From the NCBI RefSeq assembly GCF_009817885.1, contig NZ_CP041764.1:558001-622000 (forward strand): a stretch of DNA of 64,000 bases, read 5' to 3'. This stretch comes from Serratia rhizosphaerae (GTDB lineage Bacteria > Pseudomonadota > Gammaproteobacteria > Enterobacterales > Enterobacteriaceae). The position numbers were made by a program, and so were the translations under genes. This document shows positions 26,542 through 35,825 of this stretch, piece by piece (position 1 is the stretch's first letter; each line of letters begins with the position of its first letter). A model generated the notes under the pieces. The model searched no databases and had not been told where the DNA came from. It saw nothing but the letters and a program-made list of their open reading frames with translations.

Positions 26542-28419
26542 CTAATAGGCACCGGCAATCGGGTGGCGCGCGACAAAATGTCCCGGGCCAACCTCCACCA
26601 GCGGTGCGGTAACGGGTTCATCCCCCAGCGCGCGGATCGGGCTGGGAATATCATCTGCCAACAGCGGTTGGCGATGTTGCACATGACGCGGATCGGCCAC
26701 CGGCACCGCCGCCATCAACTTACGGGTATAGGCATGCTGCGGGTTGGCGAATACCGCCCGCCGCGGGCCGATCTCGACAATCTGGCCGAGATACATCACC
26801 GCCACGCGGTGGCTGACGCGCTCCACCACCGCCATATCGTGAGAAATAAACAGGAAGGCGATGCCGAACTCCCGCTGCAGATCGAGCAGCAGGTTCACAA
26901 TCTGCGCCTGAATGGAGACATCCAGCGCCGATACCGCCTCGTCGGCGATCACCACTTTCGGGTTCAGCGCCAGCGCGCGCGCAATGCAGATACGCTGGCG
27001 CTGGCCGCCTGAAAACTCGTGCGGATAGCGCTGCGCGTGCTCCGGCCGCAGCCCCACCCGTTCCAGCAGCCAGGCCACCCGCCGCTGCGCCTGCTCACCG
27101 CGGGCGATGTTATGCACCAGCAGCGGCTCCATAATGGAAAAGCCCACCGTCAGGCGCGGGTCCAGCGAGGCGTACGGATCCTGGAAAATAAACTGAATAT
27201 CGCGCCGCAGATGCTGCAACGCAGAGCCTTTAAGCTGATTGACGGTTTGTCCGTCAAAGGTAATGGTGCCGCGCTGGCTGTCCACCAGCCGCAGCAGCGA
27301 ACGCCCGGTGGTGGATTTACCGCAGCCGGATTCCCCCACCAACCCCAGCGTTTCGCCGGGATAGAGATCGAAACTGACGTTCTCCACCGCATGCACCCGC
27401 CGCGTCACCCGGTTGAAGATGCCGCTGCGCAGGTCAAAGCGCGTCACCAGGTTCTCTACCTGCAGGATCGGCGCGGCACCCGGCGGCACGCTGTCCTGCA
27501 CCGCTCCCTCCTCCGCCTCGCCCGGCAGGGGGAATTTGGCCGGCAGGTCGCGCTCGGCCATCGCGCCGAGCTTCGGCACCGCCGCCAGCAGCGCCTGGGT
27601 ATAGGGATGCTGCGGCGCGCTGAACAGCGGGCGCACCGCGTTTTCTTCAACCTTTTCGCCCTGCCGCATCACCAGCACGCGGTCGGCCATTTCCGCCACC
27701 ACGCCCATATCGTGGGTGATAAATATCACGCCCATCTGCATTTCCTGCTGCAGCAGACGGATCAGCTGCAGGATCTGCGCCTGAATGGTGACGTCCAGCG
27801 CGGTGGTCGGCTCATCGGCGATCAGCAGCGCCGGTTTGCACGACAGCGCCATGGCGATCATCACCCGCTGACGCATGCCGCCGGACAGCTGGTGCGGATA
27901 GCGGTCAAGCACGTTTCTCGCTTCGGGAATACGCACCAGATCCAGCATGCGCAACGCCTCCTGACGCGCGCTACGGCGATCCATGCCCTGATGCAGACGC
28001 AGGGATTCGGCGATCTGCTCACCCACCGGAAATACCGGATTCAGCGAAGTCATCGGTTCCTGAAAGATCATCGCCATATCGGCGCCGCGCAGCGTGCGCA
28101 GGGTACGCGGCCGCGTCGCCGCCAGATCCAGAATGTCGCCGTTGCGGCGCCGCAGCGTCATACTGCCGCCGACGATTTGCCCACCGCCCTGCTCCACCAG
28201 CCGCATCAGCGCCAGCGAGGTGACGGACTTGCCGGAGCCGGACTCGCCGACCACCGCCAGCGTTTCGCCCCGGTCGACGTCAAAACTGACGCCGCGCACC
28301 GCCTCCACCACCGCGTCTTCACTGTGAAAACGCACACGGAGGTCACGCACCGACAGCACCCGCTGCGGTGGCAATATCAGGCTGCCGGCCGACGCCGGTT
28401 CGAGAATGTTTTCGCTCAT
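26542..28419 (-). CDS. gsiA: Glutathione importer ATPase GsiA
   Basis: A 625-residue protein with two fused ABC ATPase domains that powers the Gsi importer. Walker A motifs are GESGSGKS (about 59-66) and GESGCGKS (about 365-372). Signature motifs are LSGGMRQR and FSGGQRQR, with Walker B segments LLIADEPT and VVIADEAVSALD. Each half ends in the oligopeptide-transporter-type C-terminal extension. The start ATG 28419 follows GGAGG and lies 15 bases after iaaA, so the two are co-transcribed. Fused organisation and length match E. coli GsiA (YliA). Confidence 0.95.
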   Translation of the reverse strand: MSENILEPASAGSLILPPQRVLSVRDLRVRFHSEDAVVEAVRGVSFDVDRGETLAVVGESGSGKSVTSLALMRLVEQGGGQIVGGSMTLRRRNGDILDLAATRPRTLRTLRGADMAMIFQEPMTSLNPVFPVGEQIAESLRLHQGMDRRSARQEALRMLDLVRIPEARNVLDRYPHQLSGGMRQRVMIAMALSCKPALLIADEPTTALDVTIQAQILQLIRLLQQEMQMGVIFITHDMGVVAEMADRVLVMRQGEKVEENAVRPLFSAPQHPYTQALLAAVPKLGAMAERDLPAKFPLPGEAEEGAVQDSVPPGAAPILQVENLVTRFDLRSGIFNRVTRRVHAVENVSFDLYPGETLGLVGESGCGKSTTGRSLLRLVDSQRGTITFDGQTVNQLKGSALQHLRRDIQFIFQDPYASLDPRLTVGFSIMEPLLVHNIARGEQAQRRVAWLLERVGLRPEHAQRYPHEFSGGQRQRICIARALALNPKVVIADEAVSALDVSIQAQIVNLLLDLQREFGIAFLFISHDMAVVERVSHRVAVMYLGQIVEIGPRRAVFANPQHAYTRKLMAAVPVADPRHVQHRQPLLADDIPSPIRALGDEPVTAPLVEVGPGHFVARHPIAGAY

Positions 28420-28434
28420 ACCGCCTCCGGCCGG

Positions 28435-29394
28435 TTAACGGTAGATGCCCACCGAAGGGGCATCGCCGACATAGCCGAAGCCGCGGTACATGCCTTCGCT
28501 GTTAAACGGCAGCGCGATATTGCCGTGGCGATCGACGGCGATCAGCCCGCCGCTGCCGCCCAGCTGCAGCAGTTTCTCCATCACCACTTTGTCGGTCGCC
28601 TGTTGCAGGCTGAGGCCGGCGTACTCAATCAGCGCGGAAACGTCATAGGCCGTGACGCCGCGTATAAAGGTTTCGCCGGTGCCGGTGGTGGAAACCGCCA
28701 CCGTGGCATTGTTGGCGTAACAGCCGGCGCCGACGATCGGCGTATCGCCGATGCGCCCCGCCTGTTTGTTGGTCATGCCGCCGGTCGAGGTGGCCGCCGC
28801 CAGATTGCCGGCGGCGTCCAGCGCCACCGCGCCGACGGTGCCGAATTTGCGGTCGGGATCGATAGGATCGTCATGCAGCGCCGCGACGCCGTCATGATCG
28901 AGCAGCACCCGGCCGTGATCCGCCTGAGCGCGGTGCAGTTGATCGAAGCGTTCCTGGGTAAAAAAGAATTCCGGCTCCACCATTTCCAGACCGTGGGCGG
29001 CGGCGAATTTTTCCGCCCCGTCGCAGGCAAACATCACGTGCTGGCTCTGTTCCAGCACCGCGCGCGCCGCCAGCACCGGATTGCGCACCCGGCTGACGCC
29101 GGCGACCGCCCCGGCGTCGCAGCCGCGGCCGTCCATCACGCAGGCGTCCAGCTCATGGGTGCCTTGATGGGTGAACACCGCGCCCTTACCGGCGTTGAAC
29201 AACGGGCACTCTTCCAACAGCCTGACCGCCTCGGTCACCGCGTCCAGCGCGCTGCCGCCGTCGGCCAGCACCGTCTGCCCGGCCGCCACCACGGACGATA
29301 ATGCCTGAATATACTGTTGCTCTTTCTCCGCATTCATTGCCGCACGGCTGATTGCGCCCGCGCCGCCGTGAATGGCAATCACTGGTTTGCTCAT
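28435..29394 (-). CDS. iaaA: Isoaspartyl peptidase / L-asparaginase
   Basis: An N-terminal-nucleophile hydrolase that splits isoaspartyl dipeptides and asparagine in the cytosol. The 319-residue precursor is expected to cleave itself before Thr186 (motif GTVGAVALD), giving alpha and beta subunits. AIHGGAGAISR near the start and GGMTNKQAGRIGDTPIVGAG after the nucleophile are family signatures. It is the first gene of the iaaA-gsiABCD operon, the same order as in E. coli, and sits behind a good sigma70 promoter. Confidence 0.95.
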   Translation of the reverse strand: MSKPVIAIHGGAGAISRAAMNAEKEQQYIQALSSVVAAGQTVLADGGSALDAVTEAVRLLEECPLFNAGKGAVFTHQGTHELDACVMDGRGCDAGAVAGVSRVRNPVLAARAVLEQSQHVMFACDGAEKFAAAHGLEMVEPEFFFTQERFDQLHRAQADHGRVLLDHDGVAALHDDPIDPDRKFGTVGAVALDAAGNLAAATSTGGMTNKQAGRIGDTPIVGAGCYANNATVAVSTTGTGETFIRGVTAYDVSALIEYAGLSLQQATDKVVMEKLLQLGGSGGLIAVDRHGNIALPFNSEGMYRGFGYVGDAPSVGIYR

Positions 29395-29460
29395 GGCCTG
29401 TCACCCTGTCTTAACGCTCAGATCCCATTGATATGACGGGACGATTATTATTCTTTTTTG

Positions 29461-29489
29461 ACTATATTTAGCGCAGCGGGTGATGTAAA
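29461..29489 (-). promoter_or_regulatory. Sigma70 promoter of the iaaA-gsiABCD operon
   Basis: On the minus strand, -35 TTTACA (29484-29489), a 17-base spacer and -10 TATAGT (29461-29466), about 66 bases upstream of the iaaA start. Confidence 0.7.
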
Positions 29490-29716
29490 GCCTTTCATCC
29501 CCGTGGCGTACCGCCTAACTTTTTATTAGATTCTTTTGCGCATAAATATTTTTTTATGGAATAAAAACAGCGGGTTAATTAAACAAACCGGCACGGTCGC
29601 CGGCCACAGGGCTTTATTGGCCGCGCGTGCAGACAAATATCACGGCACTACGTCCCACCTGCCGAAAAACTATTCGCCGGGCGGGACGTAGGGCATTATT
29701 TTGCCTCTTTATGCCG
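29490..29716. other. Gap between the iaaA promoter and the DUF924 gene
   Basis: This is part of a 322-base gene-free stretch (29395-29716). Besides the promoter it contains a strong dyad CTACGTCCC/GGGACGTAG (29648-29656 with 29683-29691). The dyad sits past the DUF924 stop and may end that transcript, although it has no T-run. I see nothing else. Confidence 0.5.
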
Positions 29717-30253
29717 TCAAAATGACGAACCGGGCTGGCGTAAAAATTCCTCTTCTTCCGCCGTGCTGCGGCGGCCTAAAATGGCATTGCGATGCGGATA
29801 ACGGCCGAACCGATCGATAATCGCCTTATGGCGCACTTCATAATCCAGCTGTTCGGGGTTATTTAATTCCTGGTACAGCGCCAGCGCCTGCTGATGAATC
29901 AGCGGCGATTCCGAATGCATAAACGGCAAATAAAGAAAGCCGCGCTGCACCGGCGTCAGCTGTTCGCACTCGCCGCTGCGTATCGCCTCCTGCGCCAGAA
30001 TCAGCGCCATGCCGTCGCAGGAAAATGAGCACGGCGTACCGCGGAACAGATTGCGGCTGAACTGATCGAGCACGATCACCTCCGCCAGCCGGCCTTCGAT
30101 GCTATCGCGCCAGGCGGCCAGCTCCCCCGCCGCCGCCGCATGCCACAGTGCGGAAAAACGCTGATGCAGCTGACGATCGAAGTCATCGTCTTTGCGGAAC
30201 CACATCGCCGGATCAATCTCTTCAAACCAGAAATCTATCACCTGCTTATGCAT
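29717..30253 (-). CDS. DUF924 family protein
   Basis: A 178-residue soluble protein of the DUF924 family (TPR-like fold, function unknown). Typical segments are VIDFWFEEIDPAMWF at the N-terminus, VIVLDQFSRNLFRGTP near 65-80 and FLYLPFMHSES near 107. The ATG at 30251-30253 has AAGGAG six bases upstream, so the GTG five codons earlier is not needed. It lies between iaaA and moeA, which are divergent neighbours in E. coli, so it is an insertion relative to that order. Confidence 0.88.
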   Translation of the reverse strand: MHKQVIDFWFEEIDPAMWFRKDDDFDRQLHQRFSALWHAAAAGELAAWRDSIEGRLAEVIVLDQFSRNLFRGTPCSFSCDGMALILAQEAIRSGECEQLTPVQRGFLYLPFMHSESPLIHQQALALYQELNNPEQLDYEVRHKAIIDRFGRYPHRNAILGRRSTAEEEEFLRQPGSSF

Positions 30254-30366
30254 CTTTTTCTCCTTCACGCGTGATTAGCCGGGTCATTCTCCCGTCAGGG
30301 GTTATCTGCCATAATAGACCCACTTCGCCGATATTTTCGCGCCCTCTGATTATGGAGTTCTTTTTT

Positions 30367-31605
30367 ATGGACCATTGCCATACTGCCGATCTGATTTCCC
30401 TTGAACAGGCGCTGGACAACATGCTCAGCCAGGTGACGCCGCTGAGCGAAACCGAAGCCGTGGCGCTGACCGACGCCGCCGGGCGCATTACCGCCACGCC
30501 GGTGATCTCACCGCTCAACGTGCCGCCGTTCGCCAATTCGGCGATGGACGGCTACGCGGTGCGCCTGGGCGACCTCAACGCCAACGCCCCGTTGCCGGTG
30601 GCCGGCAAGGCGTTTGCCGGCGCCCCTTTCAATGACGCATGGCCCGCCCACAGCTGCGTGCGCATCATGACCGGCGCGCCGCTGCCGGCCGGCGCCGAAG
30701 CGGTGATTATGCAGGAGCAGGCGGAAGTGACCGACGACGGTGTGCGTTTCAACGCCGTGGTGCACGCCGGGCAGAATATCCGTCTGGCGGGCGAAGATAT
30801 CCGCCAGGGCGCCAGCGTACTGCCCGCCGGGGTGAAGCTAGGCGCCGCGCAGCTGCCGCTGCTGGCCTCGCTGGGGATTGCCGAACTGCGTGTGATGCGC
30901 AAACTGAAAGTGGCGGTGTTTTCCACCGGCGACGAGCTGCAGCCGGTCGGCCAGCCGCTGCAGGAAGGCCAGATTTACGACACCAACCGTTTTGCCGTGC
31001 GCCTGATGCTGGAACAGCTGGGCTGCGAGGTGCTTGACCTCGGCATTATCCGCGACGATCAGACGGCGCTGCGCGCTGCCTTCAACCAGGCCGACAGTGA
31101 GGCCGATGTGGTGATCAGCAGCGGCGGCGTCTCCGTCGGCGAGGCCGATTACACCAAACAGATGCTCGACGAACTGGGCGAGGTCGGCTTCTGGAAGCTG
31201 GCGATCAAACCGGGCAAACCGTTCGCCTTCGGTAAACTGCAGCACGCCTGGTTCTGCGGCCTGCCGGGCAACCCGGTCTCCGCGGCGTTGACCTTCTATC
31301 AGCTGGTGCAGCCGCTGCTGGCAAAACTGGCCGGCCACAGCGAATGGCGTATGCCGCCACGCCTGCGCGCCCGCGCCCTGACGCCGCTGAAGAAATCGCC
31401 GGGCCGCCTCGACTTTCAGCGCGGGCTGTTCGCCAGCAATGCGCAGGGTGAACTGGAAGTCAGCACCACCGGCCACCAAGGCTCGCACGTGTTCAGCTCC
31501 TTCAGCCAGGGCAACTGCTTTATCGTGCTGGAGCGTGAACGCGGCGCCGTTGCCGCCGGCGAGATGGTGGAGATCGAGCCGTTTAATGCGCTGCTGAGGA
31601 GCTGA
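30367..31605 (+). CDS. moeA: Molybdopterin molybdenumtransferase
   Basis: Inserts molybdate into adenylylated molybdopterin to form molybdenum cofactor in the cytosol. It has 412 residues. NSAMDGYAVR near 56 is the family's N-terminal signature. FSTGDEL and SSGGVSVGEADYT mark the MogA-like domain, and GLPGNPVSA follows. The start at 30367 uses a GGAG site whose bases overlap an upstream in-frame ATG (30352); starting at that ATG would leave no ribosome-binding site, though it resembles the E. coli MEF start. moeB follows after two bases. Confidence 0.95.
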   Translation: MDHCHTADLISLEQALDNMLSQVTPLSETEAVALTDAAGRITATPVISPLNVPPFANSAMDGYAVRLGDLNANAPLPVAGKAFAGAPFNDAWPAHSCVRIMTGAPLPAGAEAVIMQEQAEVTDDGVRFNAVVHAGQNIRLAGEDIRQGASVLPAGVKLGAAQLPLLASLGIAELRVMRKLKVAVFSTGDELQPVGQPLQEGQIYDTNRFAVRLMLEQLGCEVLDLGIIRDDQTALRAAFNQADSEADVVISSGGVSVGEADYTKQMLDELGEVGFWKLAIKPGKPFAFGKLQHAWFCGLPGNPVSAALTFYQLVQPLLAKLAGHSEWRMPPRLRARALTPLKKSPGRLDFQRGLFASNAQGELEVSTTGHQGSHVFSSFSQGNCFIVLERERGAVAAGEMVEIEPFNALLRS

Positions 31606-31607
31606 TC

Positions 31608-32369
31608 ATGCTGCCGGAATTAACCGATGCCGAAACCCTGCGCTACAACCGCCAGATCGTCCTGCGCGGCTTCGACTTCGACGGGCAGGAGCAGCTGAAA
31701 GCCTCCCATGCACTGATCATCGGCCTGGGCGGGTTAGGCTGCGCGGCGGCGCCTTACCTGGCCGCCGCCGGCGTCGGCCGGCTGACGCTGGTGGATTTCG
31801 ACAGCGTGGCGCTCTCCAACCTGCAGCGCCAGATCCTGCACAGCGACCAGCGCATCGGCATAAGCAAGGTGGCCTCGGCCCGACAAACGCTGGTCGAAGT
31901 GAATCCGCACGTGGCGATCGACACCGTGGACAAGCAACCGGACGATGAACAGATGGCGGCGCTGATCGCCGCCTGCGACGTGGTGCTGGACTGCACCGAT
32001 AACGTCGCCACCCGCGATCAGCTGAACCGCCTGTGCCACGCGCAGCGCAAGCCGCTTGTTTCCGGCGCGGCCATCCGTATGGAGGGCCAGCTGAGCGTGT
32101 TCACCTATCAGCCGGGCGAGCCATGCTACCGCTGTCTGAGCCGGCTGTTCGGCGACACCGCGCTGACCTGCGTGGAAGCCGGCGTGATGGCGCCGCTGGT
32201 CGGCACCATCGGCAGCCTGCAGGCGATGGAAGCCATCAAACTGCTGACCCGTTACGGGCAACCGCTGGTGGGAAAACTGCTGATGTTTGACGCCATGAGC
32301 ATGCAGTTCCGCGAAATGAAACTGCCGAAGAACCCGCAGTGCGAGGTGTGCGGCGCAGAGGCCGAATAA
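31608..32369 (+). CDS. moeB: Molybdopterin-synthase adenylyltransferase
   Basis: Adenylates the C-terminal glycine of MoaD, priming it for sulfur transfer in molybdopterin synthesis. It has 253 residues of the E1-like fold, with the nucleotide-binding GLGGLGCAAAPYLAAAG near residue 38 and zinc cysteines at 173/176 and 245/248. The LSNLQRQ segment near 72 is conserved in the superfamily. Only two bases separate it from moeA, so it depends on the same transcript. A long GC hairpin follows. Confidence 0.96.
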   Translation: MLPELTDAETLRYNRQIVLRGFDFDGQEQLKASHALIIGLGGLGCAAAPYLAAAGVGRLTLVDFDSVALSNLQRQILHSDQRIGISKVASARQTLVEVNPHVAIDTVDKQPDDEQMAALIAACDVVLDCTDNVATRDQLNRLCHAQRKPLVSGAAIRMEGQLSVFTYQPGEPCYRCLSRLFGDTALTCVEAGVMAPLVGTIGSLQAMEAIKLLTRYGQPLVGKLLMFDAMSMQFREMKLPKNPQCEVCGAEAE

Positions 32370-32386
32370 GCGGGGAAAAGAGAGAG

Positions 32387-32425
32387 ACGGCGCGGCGGGC
32401 GCCTGAAGTGCACCCGCCGCGCCGT
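32387..32425. terminator. Terminator between moeB and ybiT
   Basis: A perfect 13-pair GC stem (ACGGCGCGGCGGG, 32387-32399, with its complement at 32413-32425) and a 13-base loop, between convergent genes. There is no real T-run. Confidence 0.7.
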
Positions 32426-32440
32426 TAATCCGTCAGGGGA

Positions 32441-34033
32441 TTAGGCAATACCCTGGCTACGCAGATAGTCTTCGTAGTTGCCGGTAAAGTCGATCACCTT
32501 GTTCGGGGTGATTTCCAGAATGCGCGTTGCCAGCGAGCTGACGAACTCACGGTCGTGGGAAACGAAGATCAGCGTGCCTTCATACATTTCCAACGCCATG
32601 TTCAGCGATTCAATGGATTCCATATCCAGGTGGTTGGTCGGCTCATCCATAATCAGGATATTAGGACGCTGCATCATCAGCTTGCCAAACAGCATACGCC
32701 CCTTCTCACCACCGGACAGCACCTTCACTTTCTTCTTGATATCGTCCTGGCTGAACAGCAGACGGCCAAGCACGCTGCGCACCGCCTGCTCGTCTTCGTT
32801 CTCCTGCTTCCACTGGCTCATCCAGTCGAATACCGTCAGCGTCTCATCGAACTCATATTCGTGATCCTGGGCGTAGTAACCAATCTTGGCGTTTTCCGAC
32901 CATTTGACGCTGCCGTTGTCCGGCTGCATATCGCCCACCAGCGTTTTCAGCAATGTGGTTTTGCCGATACCGTTGGTACCCAGCACCGCGACCTTCTCGC
33001 CGACTTCCAGCATCAGGTTCAGCTTGTTGAACAACGGACCGTTGTCGAAGCCCTTGGTCAGCGCTTCCACTTCCAGCGCGTTGCGGAACAGCTTCTTGTT
33101 CTGCTCGAAGCGGATAAACGGGTTCTGACGGCTGGAGGCTTTTACCTCGTCCAGCTGGATCTTATCGATCTGACGTGCGCGCGAGGTGGCCTGCTTGGAC
33201 TTGGAGGCGTTGGCGCTGAAGCGACTGACGAACGACTGCAGCTCGGCAATCTGCGCCTTCTTCTTGGCGTTGTCCGCCAGCAGACGTTCGCGCGCCTGGG
33301 TGGCCGCCGTCATATATTCGTCGTAGTTGCCCGGGTAGACACGCAGTTCGCCGTAGTCCAGATCCGCCATATGGGTGCACACCATATTCAGGAAGTGACG
33401 GTCGTGCGAAATGATGATCATGGTGCTGTTGCGTTCGTTCAGCACCTGCTCCAGCCAGCGGATGGTGTCGATATCCAGGTTGTTGGTCGGTTCGTCGAGC
33501 AGCAGAATTTCCGGATCGGAGAACAGCGCCTGCGCCAACAGCACGCGCAGTTTCCAGCCCGGGGCGATCTCGCTCATCGGGCCGTAGTGTTGTTCCACCG
33601 GAATGCCGACGCCCAGCAGCAGCTCGCCGGCGCGCGCTTCGGCGCTGTAGCCGTCCATCTCGCCGTAGGCAACTTCCAGATCGGCCACTTTATAGCCGTC
33701 TTCTTCGCTCATTTCCGGCAGCGCGTAGATGCGGTCGCGCTCTTCTTTCACTTCCCACAGCTCGGTGTGGCCCATGATCACGGTATCGAGCACGCTGTAC
33801 TGCTCAAAGGCGAACTGATCCTGACGCAGCTTACCCAGACGCTCATTCGGGTCGAGCGCAACGTTGCCGCCGCTCGGCACCAGATCGCCGCCGAGGATCT
33901 TCATAAAGGTGGATTTGCCGCAGCCGTTGGCGCCGATCAAACCATAACGGTTACCGCCGCCAAACTTGACGGAAATGTTTTCAAACAGCGGCTTACTGCC
34001 GAACTGCATAGTGATGTTGTTAGTACTTAACAC
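32441..34033 (-). CDS. ybiT: ABC-F family ATPase YbiT
   Basis: A soluble ABC-F protein of 530 residues, the same length as E. coli YbiT. It has two ABC domains with Walker A GANGCGKST (34-42) and GTNGIGKTT, the signature LSGGEKGRM, and the interdomain P-site tRNA-interaction motif region rich in Lys and Arg (FSANASKSKQATSRARQ). ABC-F proteins bind the ribosomal E site and relieve stalling; YbiT's specific role is not fixed. The start is read as GTG at 34031-34033, aligning with E. coli; the longer ATG reading adds 30 unlike residues. Confidence 0.94.
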   Translation of the reverse strand: MLSTNNITMQFGSKPLFENISVKFGGGNRYGLIGANGCGKSTFMKILGGDLVPSGGNVALDPNERLGKLRQDQFAFEQYSVLDTVIMGHTELWEVKEERDRIYALPEMSEEDGYKVADLEVAYGEMDGYSAEARAGELLLGVGIPVEQHYGPMSEIAPGWKLRVLLAQALFSDPEILLLDEPTNNLDIDTIRWLEQVLNERNSTMIIISHDRHFLNMVCTHMADLDYGELRVYPGNYDEYMTAATQARERLLADNAKKKAQIAELQSFVSRFSANASKSKQATSRARQIDKIQLDEVKASSRQNPFIRFEQNKKLFRNALEVEALTKGFDNGPLFNKLNLMLEVGEKVAVLGTNGIGKTTLLKTLVGDMQPDNGSVKWSENAKIGYYAQDHEYEFDETLTVFDWMSQWKQENEDEQAVRSVLGRLLFSQDDIKKKVKVLSGGEKGRMLFGKLMMQRPNILIMDEPTNHLDMESIESLNMALEMYEGTLIFVSHDREFVSSLATRILEITPNKVIDFTGNYEDYLRSQGIA

Positions 34034-34281
34034 AACGCTCGCTCTTAATTGGGAATGTGATTTGGCGCGCATTATGCCACAACGGGCCGCCGGGATCGCC
34101 CATAGTGTGTTCATTTTTACCACACGCGGCCAGTGAGGGGGAATGACGCATGGCTGACAATGTGGATTAGCCGATGGTGAGCGACGAAACGTGCTGCCGG
34201 TGGCGTGCTGCTACGGAGGCTGACGTGCGATTGGGTGCTGGCCGATCCGACGGGGAAGTTCGCTCGCGATAAAAGCGTTAA

Positions 34282-34755
34282 TTACCGGTACTCATAGCTA
34301 ACCACTTCGCCGTTATCCGTCAGCAGATAGTCGCCGCCACTGTATGTCGTAAAATGGATTCGGTTGCGACTATCGTTATTGACTGAAAAAACCACCTCCT
34401 TTTCAATACAATTAACCTTGGTCTTCATATCGTCAAAGCAGCGTCTGTCATACTTGCCCTCCTCTTTATAGCCATCCCCAAATAGCCAGAATGTGATGTA
34501 GAAGTTGCCATCGGGCGCCGGTTTCGGAACGCCGTAGCGCTCTTTCAGCCTATCCTTATTTTTCATCCACCAAGATATTTTTCCCTTATCGGTAAGTGGA
34601 AAACTCTTGACTAACACAGCGCTAAAATCATCATCCTGATGAACGGCAACGATCTCTACCGGTCGCAAAAGAAGCCAAAAAGCATAACCAATTAACACAC
34701 CGGCCATCACTAACAGGACTAACTTAACCCTCATATCCATAGATCTTATCGACAC
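34282..34755 (-). CDS. DUF943 membrane protein, copy 1 (most downstream)
   Basis: About 157 residues. One N-terminal membrane helix (VKLVLLVMAGVLIGYAFWLLL) is followed by RPVEIVAVH and an exported or periplasmic domain with VLVKSFPLTDKGKISWW, FWLFGDGYKEEGKYDRRCF and VNCIEKEVVFSV. These are the marks of the enterobacterial DUF943 family, whose function is unknown. The start is taken as GTG at 34753-34755 with AGGGAGG six bases upstream; an ATG at 34779 is in frame but lies before that site. Its C-terminus (SYSGGD type) differs from the other copies. The cassette is plainly AT-richer than the flanks. Confidence 0.8.
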   Translation of the reverse strand: MSIRSMDMRVKLVLLVMAGVLIGYAFWLLLRPVEIVAVHQDDDFSAVLVKSFPLTDKGKISWWMKNKDRLKERYGVPKPAPDGNFYITFWLFGDGYKEEGKYDRRCFDDMKTKVNCIEKEVVFSVNNDSRNRIHFTTYSGGDYLLTDNGEVVSYEYR

Positions 34756-35190
34756 GGCTTTCCTCCCTGATTCTCCCATGCAGAATAAAGATAAATCATC
34801 ATCCTTAGTCTATATTTACCTTTGCTATCTTACCGTTTTTATCGATTCGGTATATCCCACCATCCGCAAAGAAAACAACACCCAGATTTTTACTTTTACT
34901 CACAGAGAAAACGATATCCTTCTCAATACAGTTAACCCTTGTCTTCATATCATCAAAGCACAACCTGTCGTACTTACCTTCCTCTTTATAGCCGTCACCA
35001 AACAACCAAAAATTCACGCTAAAATTACCATAGGATGCCGGTTTGGGGATGCCATAGCGCTCTTTTAGCATATCCTTATGCTGCAACCACCACTCTATTT
35101 TTCCCCTGGTAGTAAACGGAAAGTTTTTGACCAACACTGAGCTAAAGTGCCCATCCTCATGAACCGCCACTATTTTAACCGGGCGTGAAA
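34641..35190. repeat. Direct repeat block A, left copy
   Basis: Covers the 3' part of DUF943 copy 2, the intergenic space and the 5' part of copy 1. It is highly similar to 35711-36260 at a constant offset of 1070 bases. Confidence 0.75.
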
Positions 35191-35269
35191 ACCACCAGGC
35201 GATATAAACAGCTAGAACACCGACTACTAGTAGTAAAAATGCATTTCGTTTTTTATTTATAACAGTCAT
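34805..35269 (-). CDS. DUF943 membrane protein, copy 2
   Basis: A 154-residue paralogue with N-terminal membrane helix (about 9-28), then RPVKIVAVHE, VLVKNFPFTTRGKIEWW, FWLFGDGYKEEGKYDRLCF, NCIEKDIVFSV and a C-terminal GGIYRIDKNGKIAK. The start ATG 35269 follows TGGAAG. The second half is almost the same as in copy 4, while the membrane segment is unrelated to copy 4's. The mosaic pattern suggests recombination between paralogues. DUF943 function is unknown; the small membrane-anchored form and the link to DUF3289 make an immunity-like role possible but untested. Confidence 0.82.
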   Translation of the reverse strand: MTVINKKRNAFLLLVVGVLAVYIAWWFSRPVKIVAVHEDGHFSSVLVKNFPFTTRGKIEWWLQHKDMLKERYGIPKPASYGNFSVNFWLFGDGYKEEGKYDRLCFDDMKTRVNCIEKDIVFSVSKSKNLGVVFFADGGIYRIDKNGKIAKVNID

Positions 35270-35355
35270 TGATATCTTCCATGATACTTATCGATATTGT
35301 TATTAATATGATTTTCATTAATTCAATACCGATCCTATACAGTAGATGAGTATAT

Positions 35356-35825
35356 CTATTTATATTTCTCTTTTATCATTTCACCATTTCCCTTTATGCG
35401 ATACACCCCGCCATCCAACCTAAAAGACAGGCCGGTACTTTTAGCGTACCTGACCATCATCAGCAAGTTTTTATCAATACAGTTTTCTTGGTTGGCATAT
35501 CATCGAAACACAGACGATTATACTTACCCTCCTCCTGATAGCCATCACCAAACAACCAGAAGGTCACGGTAAAGCCACCGTAGGATGCAGGCTGCGGGAT
35601 ATTATACTGATTCTTTAGCTTATCCTTATTTTCAAACCACCACTGAATTTTCCCCTTATCGGTAAGTGGAAAACTCTTAACTAAAACATCACTGTAGTTA
35701 TTTCTCTGATGAACGGCAACAATCTCTACCGGTCGTAAAAGAAGCCAAAAAGCATAACCAATTAAAACACCGGCCATCACTAACAAGACTAACTTAACCC
35801 TCATATCCATAGATCTTATCGACAT
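35356..35825 (-). pseudogene. DUF943 copy 3, frameshifted
   Basis: Starts at ATG 35823-35825 behind AGGGAGG. Its first 30 or so residues match copy 1, then VLVKSFPLTDKGKIQWW and FWLFGDGYQEEGKYNRLCF. In the region that should encode xNCIEK (near 35480-35490) one base is missing next to an A-run (AAGAAAAC). The frame therefore ends early at a TGA near 35460. Reading on in the other frame restores NCIDKN...FRLDGGVYRIKGNGE and ends at TAG 35356-35358. The downstream part is still well conserved, so the change is recent or a sequencing error in the A-run. Confidence 0.75.

Noticed and set aside
27019..29301. A 760-codon open frame opposite gsiA-iaaA, and similar long frames opposite lhgO-TRAP (13921-15480), ybiT (32555-34030) and betA (51892-53331)
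   Set aside because: They mirror codon use of strongly supported genes in GC-rich DNA, give His/Arg/Gln-rich translations with no family resemblance, and lack ribosome-binding sites.
29648..29691. Rho-independent terminator after the DUF924 gene
   Set aside because: The dyad is strong but has a 26-base spacer and no T-run on either strand; kept only as an unexplained dyad.
34755..34779. Upstream ATG as start of DUF943 copy 1
   Set aside because: The AGGGAGG site lies after this ATG and six bases before the GTG at 34755, and copy 3 has ATG at the same place as that GTG.
35460..35500. Programmed frameshift in DUF943 copy 3
   Set aside because: The A-run is short, there is no clear slippery heptamer with a downstream structure, and the other three copies read in one frame.
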